A stretch of 64,000 bases of DNA from Xanthomonas cissicola (GCF_008801575.1 NZ_VZPL01000005.1:62001-126000), one strand, 5' to 3'; positions 38,785 through 50,611 are shown, numbered from the stretch's first letter. A program made the numbers and translations. The notes: a model not told the origin generated them from the letters alone.

Positions 38785-40293
38785 TCAGCGTCGCTCCGGC
38801 ATGCAGGGCAGTCGTACGGTCACGCGCAATCCGCCATGCGGCCGATTGTCCAGACGTAGGTCGCCGCCGTGCGCCAGCACGATGCTGTGCGCCACCGACA
38901 AGCCCAGCCCGATGCCGCCGGTGTCGCGATTGCGCGAGGACTCGCCACGCACGAACGGCAGCAACAATTGTTCGCGCTGGGTGGGATCGATGCCGGGGCC
39001 GTCGTCGTCGATCCACAACACGCCGTCCTCGCCGTCGCGCTGCAGTTGCAGACGGGCGCGCTTGCCGTATTTCAACGCGTTTTCGAGCAGATTCATGACG
39101 GCGCGGCGCAATGCCAGCGGGTCGCCGTCCAGGGTAATTTCCGGGCCGGGCAGCAGCTCGGCGTCGGCGCCGATATCGGTGGCGTTGTCGACCACGCTCT
39201 CCACCAGCAAGCGCAGATCCAGCGGCGCGCGTTCGCCGCGATGACGGTCGTTCTGGATGAAGTCCAGCGCTGCGGAAATCATCGCCTTCATCTCGTTGAT
39301 ATCGGCCAGCGCCTTGTCGCGCAGCGGTGGTTGCAGGCCATCCAGACGAAACGACAGCCGCGCCAGCGGCGTGCGCAAGTCGTGCGCGATCGCTGCGACC
39401 ATGTGCGTGCGTTCGTTGATCAGGCGGTTCAGGCGCGCCTGCATCGCGTTGAACGAATCGGCCGCGCGCACGATTTCCGGCGGGCCGCTGCGTTGCAGGG
39501 CCGCGGCATCAGGATTACGGCCCAGGCGGTCGGCAGCCTCGGCAAAGCGCTTGATCGGTGCCGACAGCGCGCGCGAAAACCACCATGCCAGCGGCACGTT
39601 GGCCAGCAGGCCGGCCAGGAACAGCAGCACGACATGCGTCTTGAACTCGCCCGAGAGGCGTCGACGCGGCGATTCCACCGTACGCCAACGGCCATCGGGT
39701 TGTTGCAGGGCGGCGGTGAACCCGTCCAGCAGCGGTACGCCCGGGGTCAGGCGCTCGCTTTCCCATGCGCCGGGTAGCTCGTCCGGCCGCAGCCCGTCGC
39801 CGGACAGCGCAGCGGGGTGGCTGTCGCGCGGCCAGTCGTCCGGAAACGGCGGCAGAGGTTGCGTGCCCAGGCGTTCGTGCGCCCCGCCACCGCCACCGCC
39901 GTCGCCGGCGTGGTCCCGGTTGGACCAACGCTGCGGCGGCAGCATGCCTGGCTGCGGGCCTTCACGATCATTGGCGTTGCGATAGAACCGCACCTGGCGT
40001 TCGGGCACATCCAGCCAGTGCGCAAGCAGCATTTCGGCGAAGGGGTCGCGCACCTGGCCTGTCGGCGGCACCGGGGCTTGCGCCGATTCATGCACTTTCA
40101 GGGTCTGGGTCCCGGCCGGCATGCGGGTGGAGAGCAGCGCCACCACTTCCGGCGGATGGACGGGAGGCTCGTAGACGGGGGTACGCATCACCAGCAGGGC
40201 GATGCCCACCGCCTGGGCGGTGAGCAGGGCCACCGCCAGCAATACAAAGGTCCGCGCAAAGATCGACAGCCCGCGCCGTGCCGGTTTGCTCAC
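38785..40293 (-). CDS. Sensor histidine kinase
   Basis: This 502-residue kinase has a membrane helix near residues 11-36, a periplasmic domain with a Gly-rich run (GDGGGGGGAHER), a second helix near 220, a HAMP domain, the H-box AIAHDLRTPLARL, the N-box NLLENALKYGK, and G-boxes DDGPGIDP and GIGLGLSVAHS. The order is that of EnvZ-like kinases. Its start overlaps the response regulator stop (40290-40293, ATGA), so the pair is co-translated. The signal is not known; metal or acid sensing is only a guess. Confidence 0.92.
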   Translation of the reverse strand: MSKPARRGLSIFARTFVLLAVALLTAQAVGIALLVMRTPVYEPPVHPPEVVALLSTRMPAGTQTLKVHESAQAPVPPTGQVRDPFAEMLLAHWLDVPERQVRFYRNANDREGPQPGMLPPQRWSNRDHAGDGGGGGGAHERLGTQPLPPFPDDWPRDSHPAALSGDGLRPDELPGAWESERLTPGVPLLDGFTAALQQPDGRWRTVESPRRRLSGEFKTHVVLLFLAGLLANVPLAWWFSRALSAPIKRFAEAADRLGRNPDAAALQRSGPPEIVRAADSFNAMQARLNRLINERTHMVAAIAHDLRTPLARLSFRLDGLQPPLRDKALADINEMKAMISAALDFIQNDRHRGERAPLDLRLLVESVVDNATDIGADAELLPGPEITLDGDPLALRRAVMNLLENALKYGKRARLQLQRDGEDGVLWIDDDGPGIDPTQREQLLLPFVRGESSRNRDTGGIGLGLSVAHSIVLAHGGDLRLDNRPHGGLRVTVRLPCMPERR

Positions 40294-41009
40294 AGGCGCG
40301 AGACGCTCGGCAGCAGCATGTAGCCCTCGTTGCGTACGGTGCGAATCAATTCGGTATGGACGCGCTCATTGATTTTGCGGCGCAGGCGGCTGATCTGGCT
40401 GTCGATGGCGCGGTCGTAGACGTCGGTGTCGCGGCCACGGGCGTAGTCCAGTAACTGGTCGCGGCTGAGCACGCGCTGCGGGTGTTCGACGAAGGTGCGC
40501 AGCAGCGCGAACTCGCCGTCGGACAGATTGATGAAGATGCCGGTAGGGTCGCGCAGGTCGCGGCGTACCACGTCCAGCCGCCAGCCGGCGAATTCGTAGA
40601 CGTTTCCGCGCTGGTCGGCCTGTTCGTTGCTGGCCTGGCTGCGCCGCAGCAGGGCGCGCACACGCGCCAGCAATTCGCGCGGATTGCAGGGCTTGGCGAG
40701 GTAATCGTCGGCGCCGACTTCCAGCCCGATGATGCGGTCGGTGTCGTTACCCAGCGCGCTGAGCATGATGACCGCAGGTGAACCGCGCTCGCTGGCCAGG
40801 GCGCGCGCTGCACTCAGCCCATCTTCTCCCGGCATCATCACGTCGAGTACGATGAGGTCCGGGCGGCGCTGCGCCATGACAGAGCGCATCTCCGCCACGT
40901 TTTCGGCCATATCCACCTGGTAGCCGTGGGCGCTCAGAAATTCGCCGATCAGCTTGCGCAGGTCCGGGTCGTCGTCGACCACGAGAACGCAGGGTTGTTG
41001 CAGGTCCAT
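40290..41009 (-). CDS. OmpR-family response regulator
   Basis: This 239-residue protein has a receiver domain with acidic pocket DDD (12-14), phospho-acceptor Asp56 in VLDVMMPGEDG, Thr/Ser and Lys positions in MLSALG and AKPCNPRELLARV, and a C-terminal winged helix (RVLSRDQLLDYARGRDTDVYDRAIDSQISRLRRKI). It pairs with the kinase through a four-base overlap. I chose ATG 41009; ATG 41018 would add three residues. Target genes are unknown. Confidence 0.93.
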   Translation of the reverse strand: MDLQQPCVLVVDDDPDLRKLIGEFLSAHGYQVDMAENVAEMRSVMAQRRPDLIVLDVMMPGEDGLSAARALASERGSPAVIMLSALGNDTDRIIGLEVGADDYLAKPCNPRELLARVRALLRRSQASNEQADQRGNVYEFAGWRLDVVRRDLRDPTGIFINLSDGEFALLRTFVEHPQRVLSRDQLLDYARGRDTDVYDRAIDSQISRLRRKINERVHTELIRTVRNEGYMLLPSVSRL

Positions 41010-41146
41010 AGGGATCATCGTCTGTGGCGCGGCGCTTGGCCCGCGCAAGGTGGTGGCTGCCGGATACATGGTGCTCGCAATTGCAGGGCTGGAGCACGCA
41101 TCATAATGATCGAATTTGTCAACCATTGGCACACGTGTAACGCACC

Positions 41147-42246
41147 ATGACAGACCAAGACATCGCGCAGGAAGCCACGGCATCGACACTATGCGGTTGT
41201 ACTGGCGCGTGCGTGCATGACAAGGCATTTCCAATGATGCGGGTGATCAGTCGCGACAACGGCGTGGGGCTGACCCGCGACATGGTGCTGATGGCCAACA
41301 CGCTGCGCGCTGGCGGCGTGCCGGTGCAGGAAGTGGGATTCACCAGTCAGCGCCTGCACGACACTGGGCGCGAGGCGCGCCTGTGGGCCAGCCGCATGCT
41401 GTTCGGGCGGGTGCCGCTGCAGATCTTTTCAGAGCGCGTGTACAAGCGCTGCCTGCCGCTGGGGCAGATCAACCTGCTGGTGCCCAACCCGGAGTGGCTG
41501 CTGCCCAAGCGGCTGCCATTGCTGCCGCGCTTCGATGCGGTGCTGTGCAAGACCCACCATGCCGAGCGAATCTTCCGCAGCCTCGGGTGCGCCACACGCT
41601 TCATTGGCTTCACCAGCCCGGATCGGTACGACGCACGCGTGTTTCGTCAGCGCGCTTTCTTCCACCTGGCCGGGCGCAGTACCGCCAAGGGCACGCGCGT
41701 CTTGCTGGACACCTGGCAGCGGCATCCGGAGTGGCCGCTGCTGACGGTGGTGCAGACCCGCGCACCGCCGGCAAACCGGTCGTGGCCCCGAACATCGACC
41801 ACCGCGTGGGGTATCTGGACGATGCCGAACTGCGCCGCATGCAGAACGCGCATCTGTTCCATCTATGCCCCTCAGAGGCCGAAGGGTTCGGGCACTACCT
41901 GATGGAAGCGCTAAGCGTGGGCGCGGTGACGCTGGCGACCGACGGCGAGCCGATGAATGAATTGATCAGGCCCGAACACGGGGTGCTGATTCCGGTGGCC
42001 GAGGTGCGTCAGCGCCGTCTGGCATCGTATTACTACGTGGACGCGGCAGGCATCGCACAGGCAGTGGAAACCGCCCTGGCATTGCCACAGGCCCAACTGG
42101 ACCAGTTGTCGGCCAACGCGCGCGCGTTCTACCAAGGCAACGATGCGGCATTTGCCGCGCGCTTTCGCGCTGCGGTGCTGGCCTCGCTACCGGAGCATGC
42201 AGTGGACGCTGCGGTCGCCGCGGCGCCGGCTGCCGTCGAAAACTGA
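41147..42246 (+). pseudogene. Glycosyltransferase, frameshifted
   Basis: Two overlapping frames make one GT4-like glycosyltransferase of about 366 residues. The first half (MMRVISRDNGVGLTRDMVLMANTL) holds the N-terminal domain up to LLTVVQTRAP. The second half, in the next frame, has AGKPVVAPNIDHRVGYLDDAEL, HLCPSEAEGFGHYLMEAL and a C-terminal helix. The frames join at 41762-41772, where GCACCGCCGGC would be in phase if it read GCACCGGCCGGC. The start may be ATG 41147 or 41234. A sequencing error or a recent inactivation are equally possible. Confidence 0.75.
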
Positions 42247-42496
42247 CAGCGACAGCATCTGCGTCGCCACCTGTCGGACCAGCTGCATCTTCCGACGCGT
42301 CAGCCGAAGCATGCGTTGCACGCACCTTGCATCTGCGCTGCGCATGCCGGCAAGCGCCAATCCTCGCCGGCGCGCGGCGCGCGGTGGCAAATGCGCAGCA
42401 CAGTCAGCTGCAACGCTTTCCGGACGAGCGCGGCCCAGCCCGCGTCCGCCGTCTGCATGCCGTGCGCAGATGTGCCATCCAGCCAGGGAGATCACG

Positions 42497-43156
<660 letters not shown>

Positions 43157-43483
43157 TGCGGGGACGCCACATCGGCGGTCGGCAACGGTAGGGATGATCG
43201 AAGGGTCAGGTGTTGCGGTCATGGCCCGCAGCCATCGTTGTGCTGGGTATCTCGCGCGTCTGCGGCGTGCGAGGTGTCGCCACCTCTGCGCAATGTGCGT
43301 GCTGCACTGCGGTTACAGGTGGCCTCTTCACCCATGTGCTGCCAGCGCGCAACTCGCGCATCCCCCAATCTGCCAACGAGGGGCGGTGATCGCGCTCAAC
43401 AAGACGACCGTCAGCAGGCCGCTGGGCATAGCTTTTTTCGAAACAATCCATATACTGCCCCCCAGTATTTCGCTGGAGCCGTC
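43157..43483. other. Intergenic region of about 330 bp before frmR
   Basis: I see no gene here. The last 40 bases carry the frmR operator and promoter (43451-43468). The remaining sequence is unexplained. Confidence 0.5.
43451..43468 (+). promoter_or_regulatory. FrmR operator overlapping the -10 element
   Basis: ATACTG and CAGTAT (43452-43457 and 43463-43468) flank five C residues, the AT-C/G-AT inverted repeat recognised by FrmR/RcnR-type repressors. TATACT at 43451-43456 is a good -10 element, so bound FrmR would block the promoter. The frmR ATG is 16 bases downstream. Confidence 0.75.
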
Positions 43484-43759
43484 ATGCCGCATTCGCCGCA
43501 CGAGAAAAAGCGAGCGCTGGCGCGCGTGCGCCGGTTGCGCGGGCAATGCGACGCGCTGGAGCGGGCGCTGCAGGCGGGCGCAGACTGCGCTCCGGTCTTG
43601 CAGCAGATCGCCGCGATTCGGGGTGCCGTGAACGGGCTGATGTCGCAGGTGCTTGAAGCGCATATCCGCGAAGACTTCGGGCACGCCGCCGCATCCGATG
43701 CGCAACGCGCCGAGCGGGTGCAGGACCTGCTCGGTCTGGTCCGGTCCTACCTCAAATAA
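43484..43759 (+). CDS. frmR: Formaldehyde-responsive repressor FrmR
   Basis: This 91-residue CsoR/RcnR-family protein has the residues used by FrmR to sense formaldehyde: Pro2, Cys35 (GADCAPV) and His60 (VLEAHIRED). Formaldehyde crosslinks the Pro2 amine and Cys35 thiol, releasing DNA. The rest is the DUF156 helical bundle (RVRRLRGQCDALERAL). A metal-responsive paralogue is possible, but the downstream formaldehyde genes and the operator make FrmR likely. Confidence 0.9.
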   Translation: MPHSPHEKKRALARVRRLRGQCDALERALQAGADCAPVLQQIAAIRGAVNGLMSQVLEAHIREDFGHAAASDAQRAERVQDLLGLVRSYLK

Positions 43760-44935
<1,176 letters not shown>

Positions 44936-45003
44936 CCAGGCGGCCAGGAGCGGCGCGCGGCCGCTTCCGCGCACGTGGTACCCGACACTCCGGGAGGAGC
45001 GTA

Positions 45004-45579
45004 ATGACTAACGTGTCGATTCATCCTTCGGTAGATGATGGTGTTGCGCGAGATGGTGCAGAACATTTTCAAGGCGGCACGCTTGAATGCCACTGCGCCA
45101 GCGACAAGGTGACCGTCGAGGTGTCTGCGCAGACCGCGCATAACCATGCTTGCGGTTGCAGTAAATGCTGGAAACCCGATGGCGCGAAGTTCTCGGTCGT
45201 GGCGGTGGTTCCGCGCGACAACGTCGAGGTCACCGCCCACCAGGAAAAGTTGAAGATCGTCGACGAAAGCGCGACGATCCAGCGCCATGCGTGCACCGGT
45301 TGCGGCGTACACCTGTATGGGCGGATCGAAAACAAGGACCATGCGTTCTACGGTCTGGATTTTGTGCACACCGAGTTGTCGAAACAACAGGGCTGGTCGG
45401 CACCGGGCTTTGCCGCGTTCGTCTCGTCGATCATCGAAACCGGCACGCCGCCGGAGCAGATGGATGACGTACGCGCGCGTCTGACCGAACTGGGATTGCC
45501 GCCCTACGACTGCCTCTCCCCAGCGTTGATGGATGCCCTGTCGGCCCATGTGGCACGCAAGAAGGGTCTGTTGCATTGA
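45004..45579 (+). CDS. gfa: S-(hydroxymethyl)glutathione synthase Gfa
   Basis: This 191-residue GFA-family protein has the zinc cysteine pairs [12 protein letters not shown] and HACTGCG. It speeds the addition of formaldehyde to glutathione, making the FrmA substrate. ATG 45004 has GGAGG six bases upstream. It sits between frmA and fghA, an arrangement that strengthens the call. Confidence 0.93.
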   Translation: MTNVSIHPSVDDGVARDGAEHFQGGTLECHCASDKVTVEVSAQTAHNHACGCSKCWKPDGAKFSVVAVVPRDNVEVTAHQEKLKIVDESATIQRHACTGCGVHLYGRIENKDHAFYGLDFVHTELSKQQGWSAPGFAAFVSSIIETGTPPEQMDDVRARLTELGLPPYDCLSPALMDALSAHVARKKGLLH

Positions 45580-45637
45580 TGGTCCAACCCTGCAACCGGC
45601 GATCCGGCTGCAGGGTTTTCTCTTCGTAAGGAATCTC

Positions 45638-46468
45638 ATGGAACGTATCGAACACCGCGCCTGCTTCGGCGGCTGGCAGGATGTCTATCGGCATCAGTCG
45701 CACACCTTGAACTGCAACATGCAGGTGGGCGTTTACCTGCCGCCGCAAGCCGCGGACGGCCCGTTGCCGGTGCTGTACTGGTTGAGCGGTTTGACCTGCA
45801 CCGAACAGAATTTCATCAGCAAGGCCGGCGCGCAGCGCTATGCGGCCGAACATGGCGTGATCCTAATTGCGCCCGACACCAGCCCACGGGGCGAGGATGT
45901 GGCGGATGCGGACGGTTACGACATCGGCAAGGGCGCCGGCTTCTACGTTGATGCCACGCAAGCGCCATGGGCGGCGCATTACCGCATGTACGATTACGTG
46001 GTGAACGAATTGCCGGCGTTGATCGAAGCGACTTTCGCCACCACCGGTGCGCGTGCGATCAGTGGCCATTCGATGGGTGGGCACGGCGCCTTGACCATCG
46101 CACTGAAGAACCCGGGCCGCTATCGCAGCGTGTCGGCGTTTTCGCCGATCGTGGCGCCCAGCCAGGTGCCGTGGGGCGAGAAAGCATTTGGCCAGTATCT
46201 GGGCAACGACCGCGCGACCTGGAAAGCCTACGATGCCACCGCATTGATTGCCGACGCTCAGGAGCGTTTGCCGCTGCTGATCGATCAGGGCGATGCGGAC
46301 GAATTTCTGCAAAACCAGCTGAAAACCGCGCTATTTGAAGGCGCCGCCAAGGTCGCGGGCTACCCGGTGACGGTGCGGCTGCAGCCCGGTTATGACCACA
46401 GCTACTACTTCATTTCCAGCTTCATCGGCGAGCACATTGCGCATCATGCTGCGGCCTTGCGTGGGTGA
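45638..46468 (+). CDS. fghA: S-formylglutathione hydrolase FghA
   Basis: This 276-residue esterase has the nucleophile elbow GHSMGGHG, the catalytic Asp in DQGDADEF and His in GYDHSYYF, and the [11 protein letters not shown] signature. It splits S-formylglutathione into formate and glutathione, ending the pathway. It is the last gene of the cluster. No formate dehydrogenase is nearby. Confidence 0.96.
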   Translation: MERIEHRACFGGWQDVYRHQSHTLNCNMQVGVYLPPQAADGPLPVLYWLSGLTCTEQNFISKAGAQRYAAEHGVILIAPDTSPRGEDVADADGYDIGKGAGFYVDATQAPWAAHYRMYDYVVNELPALIEATFATTGARAISGHSMGGHGALTIALKNPGRYRSVSAFSPIVAPSQVPWGEKAFGQYLGNDRATWKAYDATALIADAQERLPLLIDQGDADEFLQNQLKTALFEGAAKVAGYPVTVRLQPGYDHSYYFISSFIGEHIAHHAAALRG

Positions 46469-47007
46469 GTGCAGGCGCTCGCGTGCATGACCTAAAGACG
46501 CGCAGCGCAGCTGGGAGTTGCATGACACAGACATCGGTTGCGCCTGTACGCTGCCGCACCCTGGCTATCTCATCGCCGCGTTCGCCGAACTGCTGGCTCC
46601 GGGTTTCGCTGCGATGATCACGCCGGGCATTGTGTTGCCGGTGCTGGTTGGCGAAACGACGCCGTGCCAGTGGCCGCTGATCAAAAGCGTCGATCGCGCG
46701 CGCTGGGATGCCAGGAGTTTTTGCAACGTGGATCTGTTTTGGAGCGGCTGCCAGAACGTTGCGAGTCGTCGTTACGTCCGCATGGGCCGCGCTTGGGCGA
46801 CAGAATGTAAGCTTGATGCACGCCGCACCGAGGGCCGGGCACAGCCGCCTGGCGGCGAGCGCAGTCATTCTGCCAGTCCGCCGAGCGCGGCCCTTTGCAG
46901 CAGTCGCGTATTGATCGAAAACGCAGTTTGATGGACAACGCAGTGTCGGTGCGAACCAGCCACCTGCGTGATGCCTGTGAACGTCCGCGGGCGGCGTTTC
47001 AACGCGG
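46469..47007. other. Intergenic region of about 540 bp
   Basis: Open frames exist on both strands, including 46518-46931 (+), but none resembles a known family or has a good ribosome site. I do not annotate a gene. It may contain decayed sequence. Confidence 0.4.
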
Positions 47008-48408
47008 TCATCGTGCAGCCAGTTTGCCCAGCCGGCGCATTGCCGCTTCCAGGGTGTCGCTCCACGGCTGGCCGCAGCTCAGACGCAGGTGGTCGGCGTA
47101 GTCGCCACGGCTGGAATACAAATGCCCGGGCGAGGTGCCGATGCGTTCGGTCAGTGCCGCTTCGAACAACGCCTGGCCGCTGCCGCCTGCGGGCAATTGC
47201 AGCCAGAGCGACAATCCGCCAGCGGGGTCGCCGACGCGCGTGCCGTGTGGCCAGTACCGCACGATCGCATCGCGCAGGCGTTGCCCGTTGTTGGCCAGTG
47301 TGCGCCGCAGCTTGCGCAGGTGGCGTTCCAGATCGTGATGCGCCAGGTAATCGGCCAGCGCCAGTTGCGGCAGGCTGGCACCGCCAACTGTGGAAAAATA
47401 TTTGGCGCGCACCAGTGCGTCGGTCCAGTCGCCTCCGAGCAACCAGCCCACGCGCAGGCCCGGGGCCAGCACCTTGGAGAACGAGCCGCAGGTGATCACG
47501 TTGGCATGCGTATCGAAGTGGCGCAGCGGACGTGGGCGCTGGCCCGACCAATCGAGCTCGCCGTAGATGTCGTCTTCGATCACCACCGTGCCATGTCGCG
47601 CGCAGCTGTCGAGCAGGGCGCGCTTGGCGCTGTCGGGAGTGAGGCTTCCAATGGGATTATTGAAATTGGGCACCAGCACGGCAGCGCGCACCTTCGTGCG
47701 TTGCAGTAGCGACTCCAGGCGCGCGATATCGATCCCCTGGCCGCTGCGGTTGGGCACCTCCAGCACCTTGAGACGCAATGCGGCCATCGCCTGCAAAATG
47801 CCGTGATACGTGGGAGTTTCCACCAGAACGACATCGCCGGGCATGGTGAGTGTGCGCAATGCCAGGCTGATGGCCTCCATCGCGCCGGCGGTGATTACCA
47901 CTTCGTCCGCAGCCACGCTGGTGGCGCAATGCGCGTAGCGTTGTGCGATTTGCCGCCGCAGCGCGGCATGACCTTGCGGTGGCGCGTAATCCAGTGCGGC
48001 AGTGCGCTGGCGCCGCACCTGACGCGACAATGCGGCGGCCAGGTGCGCGGCGGGTAACAGGGCCGGCGCAGGAGTGGCGGTGTGCAGCGGCAACAGGTCG
48101 GTGCGCGCCACGGTGTCGAGCACGCGCTGCAATGCCGGATGATCGACCATACCAGGCGTGCGTCGACGCGGCGCAGGTAGCGCGGCAGGCGATGCAACGG
48201 CCGTGGCGCGCACGAAGTAACCCGCGCGCGGCCGCGCCTGTACGCGTCCTTCGCGCTCGAGTTGCAGACACGCCTGCACCGCCGTGGCCGCGCTGATGCC
48301 GTGATTGGCGGCCAGCTGCCGGATCGAGGGCAGCCGCTCGCCGGCGCGCAACGTGCCACGCTCGATCTGCTCGCGCAGCCGCATGGCGAGCGATTCGTAC
48401 AAGAGCAT
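47008..48408 (-). CDS. MocR-family regulator (GntR HTH fused to aminotransferase domain)
   Basis: This 466-residue protein joins an N-terminal GntR winged helix (ESLAMRLREQIERGTLRAGERLPSIRQLA) to a PLP-dependent fold type I domain with NPIGSLTP, IEDDIYGELDW, and the PLP-Lys region SFSKVLAPGLRVG. MocR proteins sense PLP or an amino compound. It is divergent from the PhzF gene, and two perfect repeats between them are likely operators. PdxR-like function is possible, but no pdx gene is adjacent. Confidence 0.9.
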   Translation of the reverse strand: MLLYESLAMRLREQIERGTLRAGERLPSIRQLAANHGISAATAVQACLQLEREGRVQARPRAGYFVRATAVASPAALPAPRRRTPGMVDHPALQRVLDTVARTDLLPLHTATPAPALLPAAHLAAALSRQVRRQRTAALDYAPPQGHAALRRQIAQRYAHCATSVAADEVVITAGAMEAISLALRTLTMPGDVVLVETPTYHGILQAMAALRLKVLEVPNRSGQGIDIARLESLLQRTKVRAAVLVPNFNNPIGSLTPDSAKRALLDSCARHGTVVIEDDIYGELDWSGQRPRPLRHFDTHANVITCGSFSKVLAPGLRVGWLLGGDWTDALVRAKYFSTVGGASLPQLALADYLAHHDLERHLRKLRRTLANNGQRLRDAIVRYWPHGTRVGDPAGGLSLWLQLPAGGSGQALFEAALTERIGTSPGHLYSSRGDYADHLRLSCGQPWSDTLEAAMRRLGKLAAR

Positions 48409-48420
48409 TGAGGGCGCCTT

Positions 48421-48463
48421 ATCTGTACTGGTTGATTTGTAGCGTATCTGAATCTGTACTGGT
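48421..48463. promoter_or_regulatory. MocR operator, two 12-bp direct repeats
   Basis: ATCTGTACTGGT occurs at 48421-48432 and again, identical, at 48452-48463, 31 bp apart (three helical turns). It lies between the divergent MocR and PhzF genes. Direct repeats on one helix face are typical of MocR sites. Confidence 0.7.
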
Positions 48464-48535
48464 CGGGGGGCAGCGCTGCACACTGCTGCTGTGCCGGCCC
48501 GCGTGTCGGCGTTCCCGTTGTGTGCGAGGCCGGTC

Positions 48536-49327
48536 ATGCCGCTTTCCGTGTTCGTCATCGATGCGTTCACCACGCTCCGCTTCAAGGGCAATCCGGCTGC
48601 GGTGGTGCCGCTGCAGGCCTGGTTGCCGGATGCGCTGATGCAGGCCATCGCCAGCGAAAACAACCTGTCGGAGACGGCATTCTTCGTACGCGATGCCGAT
48701 GGCGTGTTCGCGATCCGCTGGTTCTCGCCGCTGAAGGAGGTCGGCTTCTGCGGTCACGCGACGCTGGCCAGCGCGTTCGTGATCGCCACCCAGCAACTCG
48801 CACCGTTCCCGTTGCGTTTGTGTGCGGCCGCGGTCGGCGAACTGGGTGTGGAACGGCTTGCCGACGGCAGCTTCGAGATGCGCTTTCCGAACCAGGCGCC
48901 GGCCTTGGTGGCAGCGGTACCGCAGGCCCTGCTCGATGCCTTGTCGATCGCGCCGCAGGCGGTCTACGCCAATCGGCAGGCGTACATCGCGGTGTACGCG
49001 GACGAGCGCCAGGTGCGCGAGGTGGTGCCGGATCTGACGCGCATGTTGGCGTTGGCGCCGCGGGATGTTGCGGTGACCGCGCCCGGCAGCGGCCACGATT
49101 TCGTATCGCGCTATTTCTGGCCGGCCAATGGCGGCGCCGAAGATCCGGTGACCGGCTCCATCCATGCGGCGTTGGCGCCGTTGTGGGCGCAGACCCTGGG
49201 CAAGGCGCAGCTGACCGCACTGCAAGCTTCGGCGCGTGGCGGCGAGCTTGGCTGCCGGGTCGAGGGGCCGCATGTCTATGTGCGCGGCAGCGCGGTGCAG
49301 TACCTGCATGGGACGATCGCGTTGTGA
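48536..49327 (+). CDS. PhzF-family isomerase-like protein
   Basis: This 263-residue protein has the PhzF fold: FVIDAFTTLRFKGNPAAVV, catalytic Glu in NNLSETAFF, FCGHATLASAFV, and GAEDPVTGSIHAAL in the second half. Family members catalyse isomerisation in phenazine and related pathways, yet most genomic copies have unknown substrates. No phz genes are near, so phenazine synthesis is not implied. ATG 48536 starts right before the conserved motif. The stop overlaps the EamA gene start. Confidence 0.88.
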   Translation: MPLSVFVIDAFTTLRFKGNPAAVVPLQAWLPDALMQAIASENNLSETAFFVRDADGVFAIRWFSPLKEVGFCGHATLASAFVIATQQLAPFPLRLCAAAVGELGVERLADGSFEMRFPNQAPALVAAVPQALLDALSIAPQAVYANRQAYIAVYADERQVREVVPDLTRMLALAPRDVAVTAPGSGHDFVSRYFWPANGGAEDPVTGSIHAALAPLWAQTLGKAQLTALQASARGGELGCRVEGPHVYVRGSAVQYLHGTIAL

Positions 49328-50235
49328 GCGCGGCCGTCGCCGTTGCTACCGGCGTAGCGCGCCGTGCCGTCTGGCAATTGCTGGTGGCCGAAGTGCTGAT
49401 CGGCTCGGTCGGTGTGTTCGTGCATGAAAGCCGCCAGGATCCAGTCACCGCCGTGTTCTATCGCTGCCTGTTCGGTGCGCTGTTTCTCACCGTGTGCGGT
49501 GTGTTCGGCGGCCAGTTGCGGGGTCTGTGGCACGAGCGCGCATTGCTGCGCGATGCGACCATCAGTGGTGTATTGCTGGTGCTCAACTGGGTGGCATTGT
49601 TCGCCGGCATGGCGCGCTCGTCGATCGGCGTGGCGACGATGGTCTATCACGTGTTCCCGTTCGTCATGCTCATCCTGGCGGCGGTATTACAGGGCGAGCG
49701 TACGCGGCGCGCGGATCTGGGCTGGACGCTGCTGGCATTCGTCGGGGTGGCGTGCTCCGCCGATCCGGCGCGGCTGTGGCAGGCGGCCGATCGCGGCTAT
49801 CTGCTCGGCATCGCGCTGACCCTGCTGGCAGCCTTGCTGTGCGGCGCATCGCTGCTGATGTCGCGTCGCATCAGCCGCGAGCGCCCGCTGGCGGTCGTGA
49901 CCGTGCAGTGCTGGGTCGGCACGCTGCTGTTGGCCGGCTTCTCCAGCAGTGCGGCGCTGCATCCAGGGCTGCATTGGGTCTGGCTGGTCGGGTTGGGCGT
50001 GATCCACAGCGGCGTGGTGTACGTGCTGTTCTATTCGTCGTATCGCCATCTGCACGTGGCCACGATCGCCGTGTTGGCGTTTGTGTACCCGTTGGTCACG
50101 CTGCTGCTGGATTACCTGCTCTACGGCCACGCCTTGGTACCGGTGCAGTGGCTGGGGCTGGCGCTGATCGTGGTCGGCACGCTGGCGGTGAATCTGAAAT
50201 GGCGATGGCCACGCCGCGCAGGGACGACGGCATGA
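49324..50235 (+). CDS. EamA-family (DMT) transporter
   Basis: This 303-residue protein has about ten membrane helices in two EamA halves, with no signal peptide. It may export a small metabolite linked to the PhzF reaction. The GTG at 49324 overlaps the PhzF stop (GTGA), so the pair is translationally coupled and probably shares the MocR control. Confidence 0.85.
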   Translation: MSAAVAVATGVARRAVWQLLVAEVLIGSVGVFVHESRQDPVTAVFYRCLFGALFLTVCGVFGGQLRGLWHERALLRDATISGVLLVLNWVALFAGMARSSIGVATMVYHVFPFVMLILAAVLQGERTRRADLGWTLLAFVGVACSADPARLWQAADRGYLLGIALTLLAALLCGASLLMSRRISRERPLAVVTVQCWVGTLLLAGFSSSAALHPGLHWVWLVGLGVIHSGVVYVLFYSSYRHLHVATIAVLAFVYPLVTLLLDYLLYGHALVPVQWLGLALIVVGTLAVNLKWRWPRRAGTTA

Positions 50236-50272
50236 CCTCGGCCTGCCACGCAGGGCGCGTGGCGATGCAGCT

Positions 50273-50611
50273 TCAGCGAACGTCGCGCATTTGCCAGTGC
50301 GAGCCAGCCAGTGCCTGCATGCGCTGCTTGAAGAGCTCGCCCGGGAGACTGGTGGTGGCGACCAGGTCGATGCGCAGATCGTGCTGCTTGCCGGTGACCG
50401 TGGCGGCCGGGTCGGTAATGCCCAGGCTGGGGTCCACCTCGTCCGGGTCGGTCTGCAGCTGGCGCCAACGATCGAACCAGGCCGGGTCGCGCAGCGCCGC
50501 CTGCAATTGCTCGGCAAAGGCTTCGGCGCCATTGGCGGTGAAGCTCACCGAGGGCGCGCTACCGCGGGCGAGCTTGGGATCGGGCAGGCTGATCGAATAG
50601 CTGACAGGCAT
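50273..50611 (-). CDS. Conserved hypothetical protein
   Basis: I do not recognise this 112-residue protein. It is soluble, has no signal, and begins PVSYSISLPDPKLARG. The central part reads FTANGAEAFAEQLQAAL, and a Trp-containing helix follows (DPAWFDRWRQLQTDPDE). Codon use is like the neighbours. Start ATG 50611 was preferred to 50617. It is convergent with the EamA gene. Confidence 0.6.
   Translation of the reverse strand: MPVSYSISLPDPKLARGSAPSVSFTANGAEAFAEQLQAALRDPAWFDRWRQLQTDPDEVDPSLGITDPAATVTGKQHDLRIDLVATTSLPGELFKQRMQALAGSHWQMRDVR

Noticed and set aside
46518-46931. Possible 137-codon gene after fghA
   Set aside because: No ribosome site, no family match, and unusual Arg/Cys content. 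Left as an intergenic note.
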